A program made the translations under genes and the position numbers. A stretch of 64,000 nucleotides of DNA, taken from positions 257,510 through 321,509 of the forward strand of contig NW_013657648.1 in NCBI RefSeq assembly GCF_000142905.1, read 5' to 3'. The notes below the pieces were generated by a model that did not search any database, had not been told where the DNA came from, and was given only the letters and a program-made list of their open reading frames with translations. The stretch comes from Thecamonas trahens ATCC 50062. Lineage: Eukaryota; Apusozoa; Apusomonadida; Apusomonadidae. Positions 1 to 9,379 of this stretch are shown here, piece by piece (within the stretch, counting starts at the first letter, position 1; every line of letters starts with the position of its first letter).

Positions 1-87
1 CGTCTCATCCTCCCCGGTGAGCTCGCCAAGCACGCCGTGTCCGAGGGCACCAAGGCCGTCACCAAGTACACCACCTCGACTGCCTAA
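1..87 (+). CDS. Histone H2B, C-terminal end (partial)
   Basis: The first 28 codons read to a TAA stop at 85-87 and encode the end of a histone H2B: RLILPGELAKHAVSEGTKAV followed by TKYTTSTA. This is the highly conserved H2B C-terminal helix, which packs on the nucleosome face, and its ubiquitylated-lysine neighbourhood (AVTKYT). The rest of the gene lies to the left of the window. A short perfect hairpin follows the stop at 108-123 and may matter for 3'-end formation. The identification is secure despite the short length because this helix is nearly invariant in eukaryotes. Confidence 0.93.
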   Translation, partial: RLILPGELAKHAVSEGTKAVTKYTTSTA

Positions 88-107
88 GCGCCTCTCCTCG
101 CCCGTCC

Positions 108-123
108 GTGAGCATCTGCTCAC
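108..123 (+). other. Perfect 6-bp/4-nt hairpin after H2B stop
   Basis: GTGAGC, loop ATCT, GCTCAC starts 20 nt after the H2B stop. Size (6-bp stem, 4-nt loop) and location match the histone mRNA 3' stem-loop known from animals and some protists, but stem and loop bases do not match the animal consensus (GGYYYU stem, UUUC-like loop). Functional equivalence is inference. Confidence 0.4.
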
Positions 124-299
124 AGGCAGGCAGCCAACCAACAACCTGCGCTCTTATTAGAGCGCACCCCCCTCCCTTGCAGTGAGGGCAGAATAACACA
201 TCGATCAACCGCCTGCTTGACCTGTCTACCTTGCCTGCCATGTCTCCTCTCGCCCACCGCCACCACTGCTCTACTCTGGTCTGCCCACTCACCCACGCC

Positions 300-1454
300 A
301 TGAACGACGCGTACCACCTCCCACACTGGCACAGCGTGCTGTGGGCGGCCGGAAAGACGCCTGCGGCGGTGACCATTCCGCTGTCGGTGCCCGAGGGTCG
401 TGCCCTTGTGGCTGCGTACCGTGCGCGGGCGCTGTACGCGCGGGGCGCCGAGCCTCATCTTGACGGCCTTGCCGACCGCATCGATGCTGCCCTGGCGTCG
501 ATGGCATCAGAGCTTGGCTCTTCGCCCGCAGCCTTTGTCCGCCTCACAACTCGCTCGCCAAAGGACGCTGTCCTGCGCTCGCCCGCCCTGCAGGCCTGGC
601 TCAACGAGGCCTTTCGCGAGGCTGCTGTTGTCTGCACCGATGCCGATGCCGACGCCGACGCCCGGCAGATCAATGCCGACACCATCGGATGGTACGCGGC
701 CATGGTTGATGCCATGCGAATCGAGTCGGCGGCAACAGCGCTTGATCTACTTGTCGACTCGCATAGAGTGTTCACCGATGTGTCGCGGTGGCTGGCGGCC
801 CGCGATGCCGGTCAGACGGATGGCGCCGGCGCTGGCATGGGTGTGGTAGTCCGAAACTGGCTTCCTATTGCGCCGGTCACCGAGTTTCGCGCTTTTGTCC
901 GCCGCAACGTCCTTGTTGCTGTCTCGCAGTACATCGACGTGGTGTGCTTTCCAGAGTTGGCCGTGCCCGGCGCTGCCGATCTTGTCGGTCGGCGCGCCAC
1001 GGCCGCAGTCAACGACCTGCTGCCTCTGCTCGAGACTCTGTCCTTCCCGGACGACTCGGTCGTCCTCGATCTGGTCCTCCCTCTCGACGACGACGCTCAG
1101 GCCTTTGTCATCGAGTGCAATCCCTACACCGTCAAGACTGGGCCTGCACTCTTTGACTGGAAGCAAGACGCGCCGCTCCTCCTCGCCGACGATCCTGCTG
1201 CTGTTGTAGCAGCCGCTGGCGGGCCCGAGGTCCGGCTCATCACCTCACTTGCTCAGCGGCGGATGAAGGGCTTTATCAACCCGCGTGCGGACCATCTCGC
1301 CGTCCAGGTGGCCGCATCGCCGCCCTCGCCCTCGCCCCCACCTCAGCTTGCCATTCTCGCCATTGCAGGCCTCATCTCGCTTGCCTGTCTCGCCCTCGTC
1401 GCCTGGACCTTGCACTCGATGACCACTGATGCCCGATACTGGGTAGGCGTGTAG
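300..1454 (+). CDS. Cdc123/D123-family ATP-grasp protein with C-terminal membrane segment
   Basis: This 384-residue protein has the three signatures of the Cdc123 (D123) family. An N-terminal FVRLTTRSPKDA matches the family's lysine-containing 'SPKDA' segment. EFRAFVRR...AVSQY is the central block, and FVIECNPYT...ALFDW corresponds to the family's IDFNP...LLFxW end. Cdc123 is an ATP-grasp protein that assembles the translation factor eIF2. Unlike the typical family member it carries a Pro/Ser linker and a hydrophobic stretch of about 24 residues (LAILAIAGLISLACLALVAW) near the C-terminus, suggesting a tail-anchored membrane version. I chose the ATG at 300 because the family-like region (HLPHW) begins there; an in-frame ATG at 240 would add 20 residues. 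It could be a paralogue rather than the true eIF2 assembly factor. Confidence 0.82.
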   Translation: MNDAYHLPHWHSVLWAAGKTPAAVTIPLSVPEGRALVAAYRARALYARGAEPHLDGLADRIDAALASMASELGSSPAAFVRLTTRSPKDAVLRSPALQAWLNEAFREAAVVCTDADADADARQINADTIGWYAAMVDAMRIESAATALDLLVDSHRVFTDVSRWLAARDAGQTDGAGAGMGVVVRNWLPIAPVTEFRAFVRRNVLVAVSQYIDVVCFPELAVPGAADLVGRRATAAVNDLLPLLETLSFPDDSVVLDLVLPLDDDAQAFVIECNPYTVKTGPALFDWKQDAPLLLADDPAAVVAAAGGPEVRLITSLAQRRMKGFINPRADHLAVQVAASPPSPSPPPQLAILAIAGLISLACLALVAWTLHSMTTDARYWVGV

Positions 1455-1674
1455 CCTTTGCCATCGACCGCCCGCCATCCGCCGCGCCTTTGCCATGTCG
1501 AAGAGTTCTGCTATCGCCCGCTGCTTCGATAAACAACTACGCCATCAACACGGTTGACGGTCACCCCTCTCTCCCACTTGGCCTCCGCCTCCCACGCCGT
1601 CAGCCTCCCACCGCCCCACCGCTGCCACTCCCCTCCCCCCTCCCCCCCCCCCTCCCCCCTCCACATACACGCAT

Positions 1675-2994
1675 ATGTCCCTCGCCACACAACGCCTGGC
1701 TGCGGCAAGCGCAACCCTCGACGCAGTGGTCCGTCATGTCGACGGAGCACTGGCCGAGGCCGACGCAGCCTTGCTGGCCTCGACCGCGAGCGAGAACGTT
1801 GCTCACTTTGGCCAGGCGGAAGCGGAAGCATCATCGACTGCACGGCCGTGGTTGTCGTCAGCACGAGCATCAGAATCATCCAGATCATCACCAGTCACGT
1901 ACATCTCTTCGGCCACCCGTCATTTTGAAGCCGAAGATGCAGAGGCCGAACTGGCATCGGTACTGTCTCCGGACGCGCCCTCGGCTTCCTCGCCGCCACC
2001 ATCCTCGCTCCCGGCAGCCTCGCCGCCCCCGCCTCGAGCGCCACATGACTCGCCAGGCGCACCGTCTCTGTCGCGCTCGCTCCCGCAGGCCGGAGATGTT
2101 TTCGATGTGGACATGCCGTCGTCGATGCGCCTGCTGCGCGAGTTTCACGCCGACCGCCTCCCACGCTCACCGTCGTCGCTCGCCGCTGCCTACCGTTCCT
2201 CCCACCCGCCACTGCCCTCCAGTCCAGCGCACCTGGCCACAAGTCCGACTGCTAGCCGCCCGGGCCCGACGCCACCGGTTGCTGCGTCCGAGGCCCGTGT
2301 GAGTGTGCGCGATGCGCTGGCTTCGGCTCGGTCGCGTCTCAATACTCTGGAGCTGCTCGCCAAGACTGCCGCGAGCCAAGCGCTTGCCGCACCGGCTCCG
2401 CCAGTCCCGCACCGCCCGCCTGTCGAAGACTATGCTCCGCGGCGCGACGTCATGCCGCACATCGTCCCGGAGCCGCTGCCGCACTATCGGCTCGGTGGCA
2501 CCTGCAGGATCAACGTCGCACGGGCGCTCGATGCCGCCACCCGTCCGCTTCCAAGCTCGCGCTATGTAGCCACTCGTCCGTGGCGGCCGCAGTACTCGAG
2601 CTCCTTCCGACATCCGGACGATCCGGTGCCGTCGTGGCGGCGCGAGGCGCAGACCATGGTCACCTCACGGCGGCTGCTCTCGTCTTCGATCCCGCTTGCC
2701 AGCCGGCCTCTCGGCGTGCCTTCAGACCCGCACCTCGGGTCAGACTCGTACCTCGGTCCGCGTCCGTCCGAGTACCTCTTCCGCCGCACCTTCCGCCGCT
2801 CGCCCTCGCCGACCTCGCCCGAGTCGAACAAGGCTGTGCTAGCCCAGGTCGCCGACCTCGCCTCGAGGGTTGAGGCGCTTCACGCCTCGCTCAAACCGCC
2901 GCCATCGCCGCCATCACCTGTCTCGTCCCGCCGTGATGGTAGTGCTACCCTTGCGTCGTCGCTGCTCTCTGTATCGCAGCTTCCGTCTTCGTAG
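1675..2994 (+). CDS. Unrecognised Ser/Pro/Ala-rich protein
   Basis: A 439-residue open frame from an ATG at 1675 that follows a C-rich tract. I recognise no domain. The N-terminal 60 residues are Ala/Leu-rich and could form a helix (TLDAVVRHVDGALAEADAALL). The middle is Ser/Pro low complexity, and the C-terminal part contains Arg-rich patches (RRTFRRSPSPTSPES) and a short coiled-coil-like segment near the end (VLAQVADLASRVEALHASL). A cytoskeletal or scaffolding role would be a guess. Two adjoining perfect hairpins begin 4 bp after the stop. A gene is likely from length and start context, but the frame is low complexity and an intron cannot be excluded. Confidence 0.6.
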   Translation: MSLATQRLAAASATLDAVVRHVDGALAEADAALLASTASENVAHFGQAEAEASSTARPWLSSARASESSRSSPVTYISSATRHFEAEDAEAELASVLSPDAPSASSPPPSSLPAASPPPPRAPHDSPGAPSLSRSLPQAGDVFDVDMPSSMRLLREFHADRLPRSPSSLAAAYRSSHPPLPSSPAHLATSPTASRPGPTPPVAASEARVSVRDALASARSRLNTLELLAKTAASQALAAPAPPVPHRPPVEDYAPRRDVMPHIVPEPLPHYRLGGTCRINVARALDAATRPLPSSRYVATRPWRPQYSSSFRHPDDPVPSWRREAQTMVTSRRLLSSSIPLASRPLGVPSDPHLGSDSYLGPRPSEYLFRRTFRRSPSPTSPESNKAVLAQVADLASRVEALHASLKPPPSPPSPVSSRRDGSATLASSLLSVSQLPSS

Positions 2995-2998
2995 CTCT

Positions 2999-3046
2999 GC
3001 AGCGAGCGGCTTAGCTCGCTGCTGCCACGTGCCGTGACACGTGGCA
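2999..3046 (+). other. Two abutting perfect 9-bp hairpins downstream of a stop codon
   Basis: Hairpin 1: GCAGCGAGC (2999-3007), loop GGCTTA, GCTCGCTGC (3014-3022). Hairpin 2: TGCCACGTG (3023-3031), loop CCGTGA, CACGTGGCA (3038-3046). The two share no spacer, have equal stem and loop lengths but unrelated stem sequences, and start 4 nt after the stop at 2992-2994. They may be a 3'-UTR or RNA 3'-end element; CACGTG is also an E-box-type palindrome. The role is unknown. Confidence 0.6.
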
Positions 3047-3581
3047 ACAATTTTAACATGCCCGACCTCACTGCCCACTCCGCAACTCCGCCTTCCCCGC
3101 CTCCCCTCCCTCTGCTCCCTCCTCCCTCATACCGGCATCTCCACCAACTGCTATCCTTGCCACATATCCCCAAGCTGATATCTTTCGTCCGGCGTTGCAG
3201 GAACTGAAAGGTGAGAGTTTGCCACACGCCGTTACAAGGTTGTCAAGATTACAAATTTGCTCACCTGCGGCTCACAGAACAACGTTTGCCGCTGACCCGG
3301 CACGGAAACACCCACCTGTCCAACCGAGTCACCCATACGCCACCCGCATCGCCCTCGTCTCCACGGAGCACCTCCCTTCCGACGTGTTGCGGTAGACGGG
3401 TAGACGTGCGGGTATCTACGTCCCTCACCCTACACAAAAACCACTCCGCACACACACACACACGCGCGCGCATACACAAAGTCTCTTTCTCCTCTCTCTC
3501 CCCACACACACCTATCCCGTCAGCTCTGGTCACGTATCGCCACCTCCTCTCGACTCGCCCTCAGCTGGCGCGACAATCGAT
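3047..3581. other. Intergenic region before the histidine kinase gene
   Basis: No convincing gene. It holds pyrimidine-rich stretches, a short CA/CG dinucleotide run around 3450-3480, and a 10-base segment (GAACTGAAAG, about 3201-3210) bounded by AG and GTGAGA that could be a tiny 5'-UTR exon. It most likely contains the promoter and leader of the downstream gene. Confidence 0.4.
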
Positions 3582-6500
3582 ATGGGACGACGGAGAAAGC
3601 GCTCGTCCAACACAGTGGTACCATCTGGTGGGCTACTCACACATGCTGGCAAGAATGGCGAGCGGGCGGCGGGCATGCCTTTAAGGCCAGGGAATGGGCT
3701 GAATGGTAATCAAGGCTCGCTTGGCCATGGCCTGTCAGCCGCTGGCTATGCTGCCGCGGCCACGCGCGACCGCTCGAGCTCGGCTGCAAGCTCAAACCAC
3801 TCAAAGTCATCGACTGGCTCACACGTCATGTCATCTCTCCCAGGCTTTTCCACCGGCTCGGCCTTTGGCCATAGCCGTGGTGGTCCTGGTGGTCTTGGTG
3901 GCCCAGGTAGTCCTGGTGGTAGTCCTGCCGCAGGCCGCTACGGGCATGCTCGGGCGTACACCCAGGGCACCACGCCGGTGCCACGGATCCAGATCTGCGA
4001 CTCGCTGTCGTCGAATCCGTCGAGACTTGCCGAACTAGTATCGGCTGGAGAGCTGGAGGTGGCCAACGGCAACTTGGCCTCGCTCGGCTCGACCGACCTC
4101 GGCTCGACCGACCTCGCCCAAGCTTCGAACAGCCCACCAAGCGATTTGCGCGCTGGCGGTGGGTGGGATACCGGCGAGGTCAAGGAGGCGCGCCAGGCAC
4201 TAGATTGGTTTGAGGCGGCCGAAAAGAGCGTGCCTGTCAAGATCGACACTGCATTTGGGCGGCCAATCCGTGAGTGGCTTCAGTCTCCGTGGACTCGCGC
4301 TATGCTCATCGGCCTCACTACGCTCATGATAATCCTTATCGGCCTCTTTGTTGTCCTTCTCATCTCATCGCACACCACCGACGCGTTCTTTCCCGCACTC
4401 GGCGCGCTCGCCACACTCGCTCTAGGCGCGTACCTCATTGTTGCGCGACGAGCGTGGTCGCTCGCCATTGTCGTTCTCCTCTGCACCATCGGCGGCCTTG
4501 TCACCGTCTACCTCTACGTGCAAACGACTGGCTTCTCTCACAGCCACTTTCTCGCCGCTGCCGTCCTCATTTTCAGCGTTGTCCTTCATCTCGTCTCGCT
4601 TTGGGCTGCCACAGCAATTGGCTCGTGTGGTGTAGTCGTGGCGATGGCCGCCACCGCATGGACGCCAACTCAGGGCACCGGCTCGGTGGCTTCCGCCTCA
4701 CAGCTCACTCTCGCCGTTGTGCTCTGCGCCATCCAGCTCGGCACCAAGGTGTACTACGAGCGCGTGCTGGGCTCGGTCATTGCCAAGGCCAAGACCGCAG
4801 CTACCTTTGCTGAGTCGACTGAGGAGGCCATCATTCTCGCCCTCAAGGGCCGGGTCATCGCATGGTCGCCGACCGCGGGCCGCGTGTTTGGACCCAAGAT
4901 TCGTCTCCTCGCCACCGTCCTCGGCCTCTTTGACCAGGCCTCGCACAACGACATCGAACGACTCTACCACAACGCCAACGAATCGCGCGTGCCGCGCAAC
5001 GTCAATCCGGCCTTTGCGCGGCCGGTAGGCTTCGGCTCCAACTCGTCGTACATGTTCAACGCCACGCTTGCCACCCCGCGTGCCGCGGCTGCCGCCTCGG
5101 GCGAGCAGTTCCTCAACACCACTGCGTCTGTCGAGTCCTTCCTCTACGATATGCTCCACCTCGCCCGCGGCTGCAAAGTCTACGCCCGCGTCGCTAACGG
5201 CATTACCCTCCCAGCCACGCTGATGTGTAAGCAGGTAGTCCACGAGGGTCGCAAGGCCTCGCTCTTCATCCTCCGCTTTCGGCCATCCCAGCTTGGCCTC
5301 TCCGATGTCGGGATCCAGGCCGGACGAGCCCAGCCTGAGTCGGTGCAGGGCGGCGGCTCGTTCTACCTCGGCGGGCCGACCATGGAAGCGTCGGGCCTCA
5401 CCGCACGCACCATGTCCGAAGTCTCGGTCTCCAACTCAGGTATCGGCATCACTGGGCTGCCGGCATTGTCGCACGCCGGAAGCTCGGGCCCGATCGACTC
5501 GTCGAAGCTGCAGTTGACGCCGTCGCAGACGCCACAGCGGACCGCCGAGCAGGCCAAGTCGCTCTGGATTTCATCTATCTCGCACGAGTTCCGCACTCCC
5601 CTCAATGCCATCTTTGGTATGGTTCAGATCCTCCGCGAGTCGTCGTCGTTCACCGCCCAAGAGCTCGAGTACTTCAACATCATCACTCATGCCTCGCACA
5701 CCCTCCTCGGCCTCGTTAACGATCTCCTCGACTTTTCCAAGATCGAGTCCGGCAAGCTCCAGATCGAGTCGGTAGAGTTTAATCTCCGCCAACTCGCCAC
5801 AAAGTGCCTACACTACGTCTCGGCCACCGCAGTCTCCAAGGGCGTCGAGCTCCTCACCAACATCTCCAACTATCTGCCCGAGACCGTCATCGGTGATCCC
5901 AAGCGCGTGCACCAGGTCATGCTCAACTTCCTCTCCAACGCCATCAAGTTTACCGAAGACGGCCAGATCGTCATCGAAATTCAGGTCCTCGAGTCGTCGC
6001 CCGAGACCCTCTCAGTCTGCGTCTCGGTCAAGGACTCGGGCATCGGCATCCAGGCCTCCAAGATGACCCAGCTCTTCCAGGCCTTTTCCCAGCTCGACCG
6101 TTCAGTAGCTCGCAACTATGGTGGGACCGGTCTTGGCCTCGCCATCTGCAGGCAGCTCGTCAATCTCATGGGCGGCTCCATCGGCGCAGACTCGAAAGAG
6201 CGCAAGGGTTCCAACTTTTGGTTCACTCTTGCCCTCAAGCTTCCGCCGTCGACTCACTACCCGCTCCGCAAGGTATTCTCCGTTGCAAAGTCGGCAAACC
6301 AGCACGTCCTACTCTGCTACGCCAACAAGGCAGTCACCACCTCGATCTCGGACGCGCTCCGCTCGTGGGGCTTTACCGTCACCTCGGTCACCACACTCCG
6401 CACCGCCATCTCGCTGGTCGCCTCGGAGCCGAAGCGCTTTTGCTTCTTCATTCTCGACGCAAACGCGCTCTCGCTCAAGCGCGTGGCGACAAAGTACAAC

Positions 6501-9350
6501 AGCCTACCATCGCCGCCGCCGCTGCTGGTCATCACGGCCCAGGGCCAGTTCACCACGCACCAGATCAACGCTATCACCAAGGTCCCCGTCATGTACAAGC
6601 CGCTTGAAGAGGTCACCCTCTTCCGCACCCTTGTCAACCAGCTCCGTCTCCGCCCGACTGGAACCTTTACCGGCACCGCGTCGGATGCAAACGAGATGGC
6701 TATTGTTGGCGCCTCGCCGTCGATCGGTCTAGGCTCGCACCTTCACCAGGACGGCTCCGAGGCTTGGTACGAGTCAGTCCTCAACTCTTCTGGCACCTCG
6801 GGCAACGTCCGCGGCACTTCGTCGCGCCCGCCCCTTCCAAAGGCCACCAACTACTCGTCATCACAGCGGGGCGGCTCGAGTTCGGCTCTCTCGGTCGCAG
6901 GCAAGTCATCGTCCGCCGAAATGCGCCTTGCTCTCGCGCTCGTGGATGACAACGCCGTCAACAACATGATTATGGCACGGTTCCTCGTCTCAGTCGGCGT
7001 ACCAAAGCCGTGCATCCAGTCGTTTACCTCGGGTGAGGCCTTCCTTGCTGCTGCCCGCGAGACCCTCTTCTCCATTGTCTTTTGCGACATGCAGATGCCC
7101 GACGGCCTGTCGGGCTTTGAGACCCTGACTCAGCTCCGCACTCTCGAGTGCGATCTGAGTCTGGAGCCGGCCGCCGTCGTCGCGCTCACCGGCATGGACC
7201 CTGACGAGATTCGGGACTCCCTCGAGCCGCTAGTCGTCCTTGACATCATTGTCAAGCCCATCAACATCGATCGCGTCCGCGACGTTTACCACCGCTGCGA
7301 GGCTGCGGTCTCGTTTCGCCCTACTCTCACCGCCTCGACATCGACCCTGCACTCGGACGCAAGGTCATCGCGCTACACCGACTCTCGCCAAGGCGTGAGC
7401 AATTCGCGCGGCCCGCGCGAGGCTGGCCTCTCCACCGCAACCTCCTCCCGCGCCATCGCTGCCCATGCCGCCACAGCTTCCAGCAGCGACAGCAGCGACA
7501 GCAGCGACAGCAGCGACGACTCGGGATCGACCCTTCATTCAGCCAGGACCGCGGTCAAGGCGGCAGCTCACCTCTCCGGAAGCTCGTCTTTGTCCAACGA
7601 CTCTTTGTCGCCTTCATCATCGGTGTCACCTCCGCCGCCGTCGGCCAGCAACACCTCATCAAGTTTCGCAGTCAACAAGCGCTCGCCTAAGCGGCACGGC
7701 AGCGCTTCGACCGGGACCGGAACCAAGAGTGATGTTTCCGGCGCTGGCCTCTCGTCTGCCGAAGCCAGCCATGGCGACAATGGTGGCGACTCTGGCTCGC
7801 CAAAGACGGCCAACAGCGCCGCGCGCGGCACGGCCAAGGGCAAGGCCAAGAGCAAGGCCAAGCGCAAGGTGAGAAAGGCGAAGGAAGTCAGGAAAGGCCA
7901 GAAGCGCCACAAGCGCCGCACAAGCAAGATGAAGCGTGTTCGGGTGCGGAAGCAAAGCGTCTGCTCCCGCTCTTCCCGCTCAGGCTCTGTATCGTGCTCC
8001 AAAGCTACTACCTCGGGTGTCAAGGCCGTAGCAAAGCGCAAGAGCCGGCTGGCCGGATGCCGCCACCATCGCACATCGTCAGCCTCGCCTCCGCGATCGA
8101 CGTCGGACTCGTCAGTTACCGTCGAGTCGCCGCAGGTTATGTTTGCCACTGGCGCGCAACGCGCCTCTGCCAACAAGTCAGCAGAAGGCAAGCAGCAAGT
8201 TGCTCTCGACTCGTCACCTGCAACCTCGCTCGCAGGGTCGTCACAGGCATCGTCGTTGGCGTCGCCTTCTGGTGACTTTAAGAGGCGGTCCGGGCGGTCG
8301 TTCACCGTCTCGAACCCGAATGCCATCACGGCAGCGCTCAAGATCATGAGCTCAAACGGGAACTCGCTCGCCGAACTCTCCGAACCGGGCTCGTCCAACA
8401 GCTCGCAGCACAGGGAGCGGATCAAGTCCAAGTACGATCGGAAGCGCAAGGGCACGACGCCGTCCCTCTCGATCCTCCCGCGTGGGCAAGGCTCGTCCCA
8501 GCTCATCACGCCACGCAACTCGCAACAGAGCAACACCATCCTGGTCGTTGACGACAACGGACTCAACAGACTTGTCCTCTCCAAGCTCGTCCGAATGGCC
8601 GGCTTTGAGGTTGAACTGGCCAAGGACGGTCAGGAGGCCGTCGACAAATGGCAGGCCCACGGCTACGTCGCCATTCTCATGGACTGTGTCATGCCAGTCC
8701 TGGATGGCTACGAGGCAACCCAGCAGATCCGGCAGCGCGAGGCTGTTCGGCCGTTCCAAACCCACGTGCCCATCATCGCTGTCACGGCCAACGCCCTCAA
8801 GGGTGATCGCGCCGTCTGCCTCGAGGCCGGCATGGACGAATATGTGACCAAGCCGGTCATCAAAGACGAGCTCATGTCCAAACTGGCCTCGTTCGGCGTT
8901 GTCCCTGCCAGTCGTGAGACTGCGCCAAAGGCGCCAGGCAGCTCTCCGCCCACGCTCCCCAACGCCTCGCCCTCGGATGACTCGGTTGACGCCGAAGGCT
9001 CGTCGTCCGGTCGCCCGGCGTGGCCACCCAAAAACGCGTACTGGCTCGTCCCGTCCAACCACGCCCGGCGCCAGTCGGTTTCGGTCGAGATCCTGCCACA
9101 CTCGCTCTCAGGCTCGTCTGATGGCGACGAGCGCTCGGTTCAGACCCAGAAGCTTGCTGCCCAGCGCTCCGTCCTTGTCCGCGCCGTAGGCAACGATGCC
9201 GCAGCCGCCAGCAGCGGCCGGCGCTCCACCATTTCCGCCGCCACGGAAGAAGAGGTCTTCCTCCAACGCCACCACGACGCGTACGAAGAGGTCCAGGGCC
9301 GGTCGCGGCTCCAGCACCACACTCTCATGATGCTCCACGAAGGCAGCTAA
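3582..9350 (+). CDS. Hybrid sensor histidine kinase with three receiver-like domains
   Basis: This 1,922-residue membrane protein is a eukaryotic two-component phosphorelay kinase. A Gly/Ser-rich N-terminus is followed by about six membrane segments (residues about 240-390) and a probable PAS-like region (about 400-570). The HisKA H-box SISHEFRTPL has phospho-acceptor His668. The HATPase has an N-box (NFLSNAIKF, about 783), G1 (DSGIGI) and G2 (GGTGLGLA, about 845). A degenerate receiver follows (about 905-1030), without the usual acidic pair. A second receiver (ALVDDNAVNN, Asp1169 in FCDMQMPDG, VALTG, KPI) and a third canonical one (ILVVDDNG, Asp1701 in LMDCVMPVLDG, AVTANA, KPV) are separated by about 400 Ser/Lys-rich residues. 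The signal sensed is unknown. His and Asp residues suggest an active kinase with two phosphorylatable receivers. The stop is 29 bp from that of the convergent glycosyltransferase gene. Confidence 0.95.
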   Translation: MGRRRKRSSNTVVPSGGLLTHAGKNGERAAGMPLRPGNGLNGNQGSLGHGLSAAGYAAAATRDRSSSAASSNHSKSSTGSHVMSSLPGFSTGSAFGHSRGGPGGLGGPGSPGGSPAAGRYGHARAYTQGTTPVPRIQICDSLSSNPSRLAELVSAGELEVANGNLASLGSTDLGSTDLAQASNSPPSDLRAGGGWDTGEVKEARQALDWFEAAEKSVPVKIDTAFGRPIREWLQSPWTRAMLIGLTTLMIILIGLFVVLLISSHTTDAFFPALGALATLALGAYLIVARRAWSLAIVVLLCTIGGLVTVYLYVQTTGFSHSHFLAAAVLIFSVVLHLVSLWAATAIGSCGVVVAMAATAWTPTQGTGSVASASQLTLAVVLCAIQLGTKVYYERVLGSVIAKAKTAATFAESTEEAIILALKGRVIAWSPTAGRVFGPKIRLLATVLGLFDQASHNDIERLYHNANESRVPRNVNPAFARPVGFGSNSSYMFNATLATPRAAAAASGEQFLNTTASVESFLYDMLHLARGCKVYARVANGITLPATLMCKQVVHEGRKASLFILRFRPSQLGLSDVGIQAGRAQPESVQGGGSFYLGGPTMEASGLTARTMSEVSVSNSGIGITGLPALSHAGSSGPIDSSKLQLTPSQTPQRTAEQAKSLWISSISHEFRTPLNAIFGMVQILRESSSFTAQELEYFNIITHASHTLLGLVNDLLDFSKIESGKLQIESVEFNLRQLATKCLHYVSATAVSKGVELLTNISNYLPETVIGDPKRVHQVMLNFLSNAIKFTEDGQIVIEIQVLESSPETLSVCVSVKDSGIGIQASKMTQLFQAFSQLDRSVARNYGGTGLGLAICRQLVNLMGGSIGADSKERKGSNFWFTLALKLPPSTHYPLRKVFSVAKSANQHVLLCYANKAVTTSISDALRSWGFTVTSVTTLRTAISLVASEPKRFCFFILDANALSLKRVATKYNSLPSPPPLLVITAQGQFTTHQINAITKVPVMYKPLEEVTLFRTLVNQLRLRPTGTFTGTASDANEMAIVGASPSIGLGSHLHQDGSEAWYESVLNSSGTSGNVRGTSSRPPLPKATNYSSSQRGGSSSALSVAGKSSSAEMRLALALVDDNAVNNMIMARFLVSVGVPKPCIQSFTSGEAFLAAARETLFSIVFCDMQMPDGLSGFETLTQLRTLECDLSLEPAAVVALTGMDPDEIRDSLEPLVVLDIIVKPINIDRVRDVYHRCEAAVSFRPTLTASTSTLHSDARSSRYTDSRQGVSNSRGPREAGLSTATSSRAIAAHAATASSSDSSDSSDSSDDSGSTLHSARTAVKAAAHLSGSSSLSNDSLSPSSSVSPPPPSASNTSSSFAVNKRSPKRHGSASTGTGTKSDVSGAGLSSAEASHGDNGGDSGSPKTANSAARGTAKGKAKSKAKRKVRKAKEVRKGQKRHKRRTSKMKRVRVRKQSVCSRSSRSGSVSCSKATTSGVKAVAKRKSRLAGCRHHRTSSASPPRSTSDSSVTVESPQVMFATGAQRASANKSAEGKQQVALDSSPATSLAGSSQASSLASPSGDFKRRSGRSFTVSNPNAITAALKIMSSNGNSLAELSEPGSSNSSQHRERIKSKYDRKRKGTTPSLSILPRGQGSSQLITPRNSQQSNTILVVDDNGLNRLVLSKLVRMAGFEVELAKDGQEAVDKWQAHGYVAILMDCVMPVLDGYEATQQIRQREAVRPFQTHVPIIAVTANALKGDRAVCLEAGMDEYVTKPVIKDELMSKLASFGVVPASRETAPKAPGSSPPTLPNASPSDDSVDAEGSSSGRPAWPPKNAYWLVPSNHARRQSVSVEILPHSLSGSSDGDERSVQTQKLAAQRSVLVRAVGNDAAAASSGRRSTISAATEEEVFLQRHHDAYEEVQGRSRLQHHTLMMLHEGS

Positions 9351-9379
9351 CCGCAGTCCTCCCTGCCACTTGGCTCACT

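Noticed and set aside
7568-8623. Minus-strand 351-residue frame
   Set aside because: It is antisense to the low-complexity linker and third receiver of the histidine kinase; the receiver motif is unmistakable on the plus strand.
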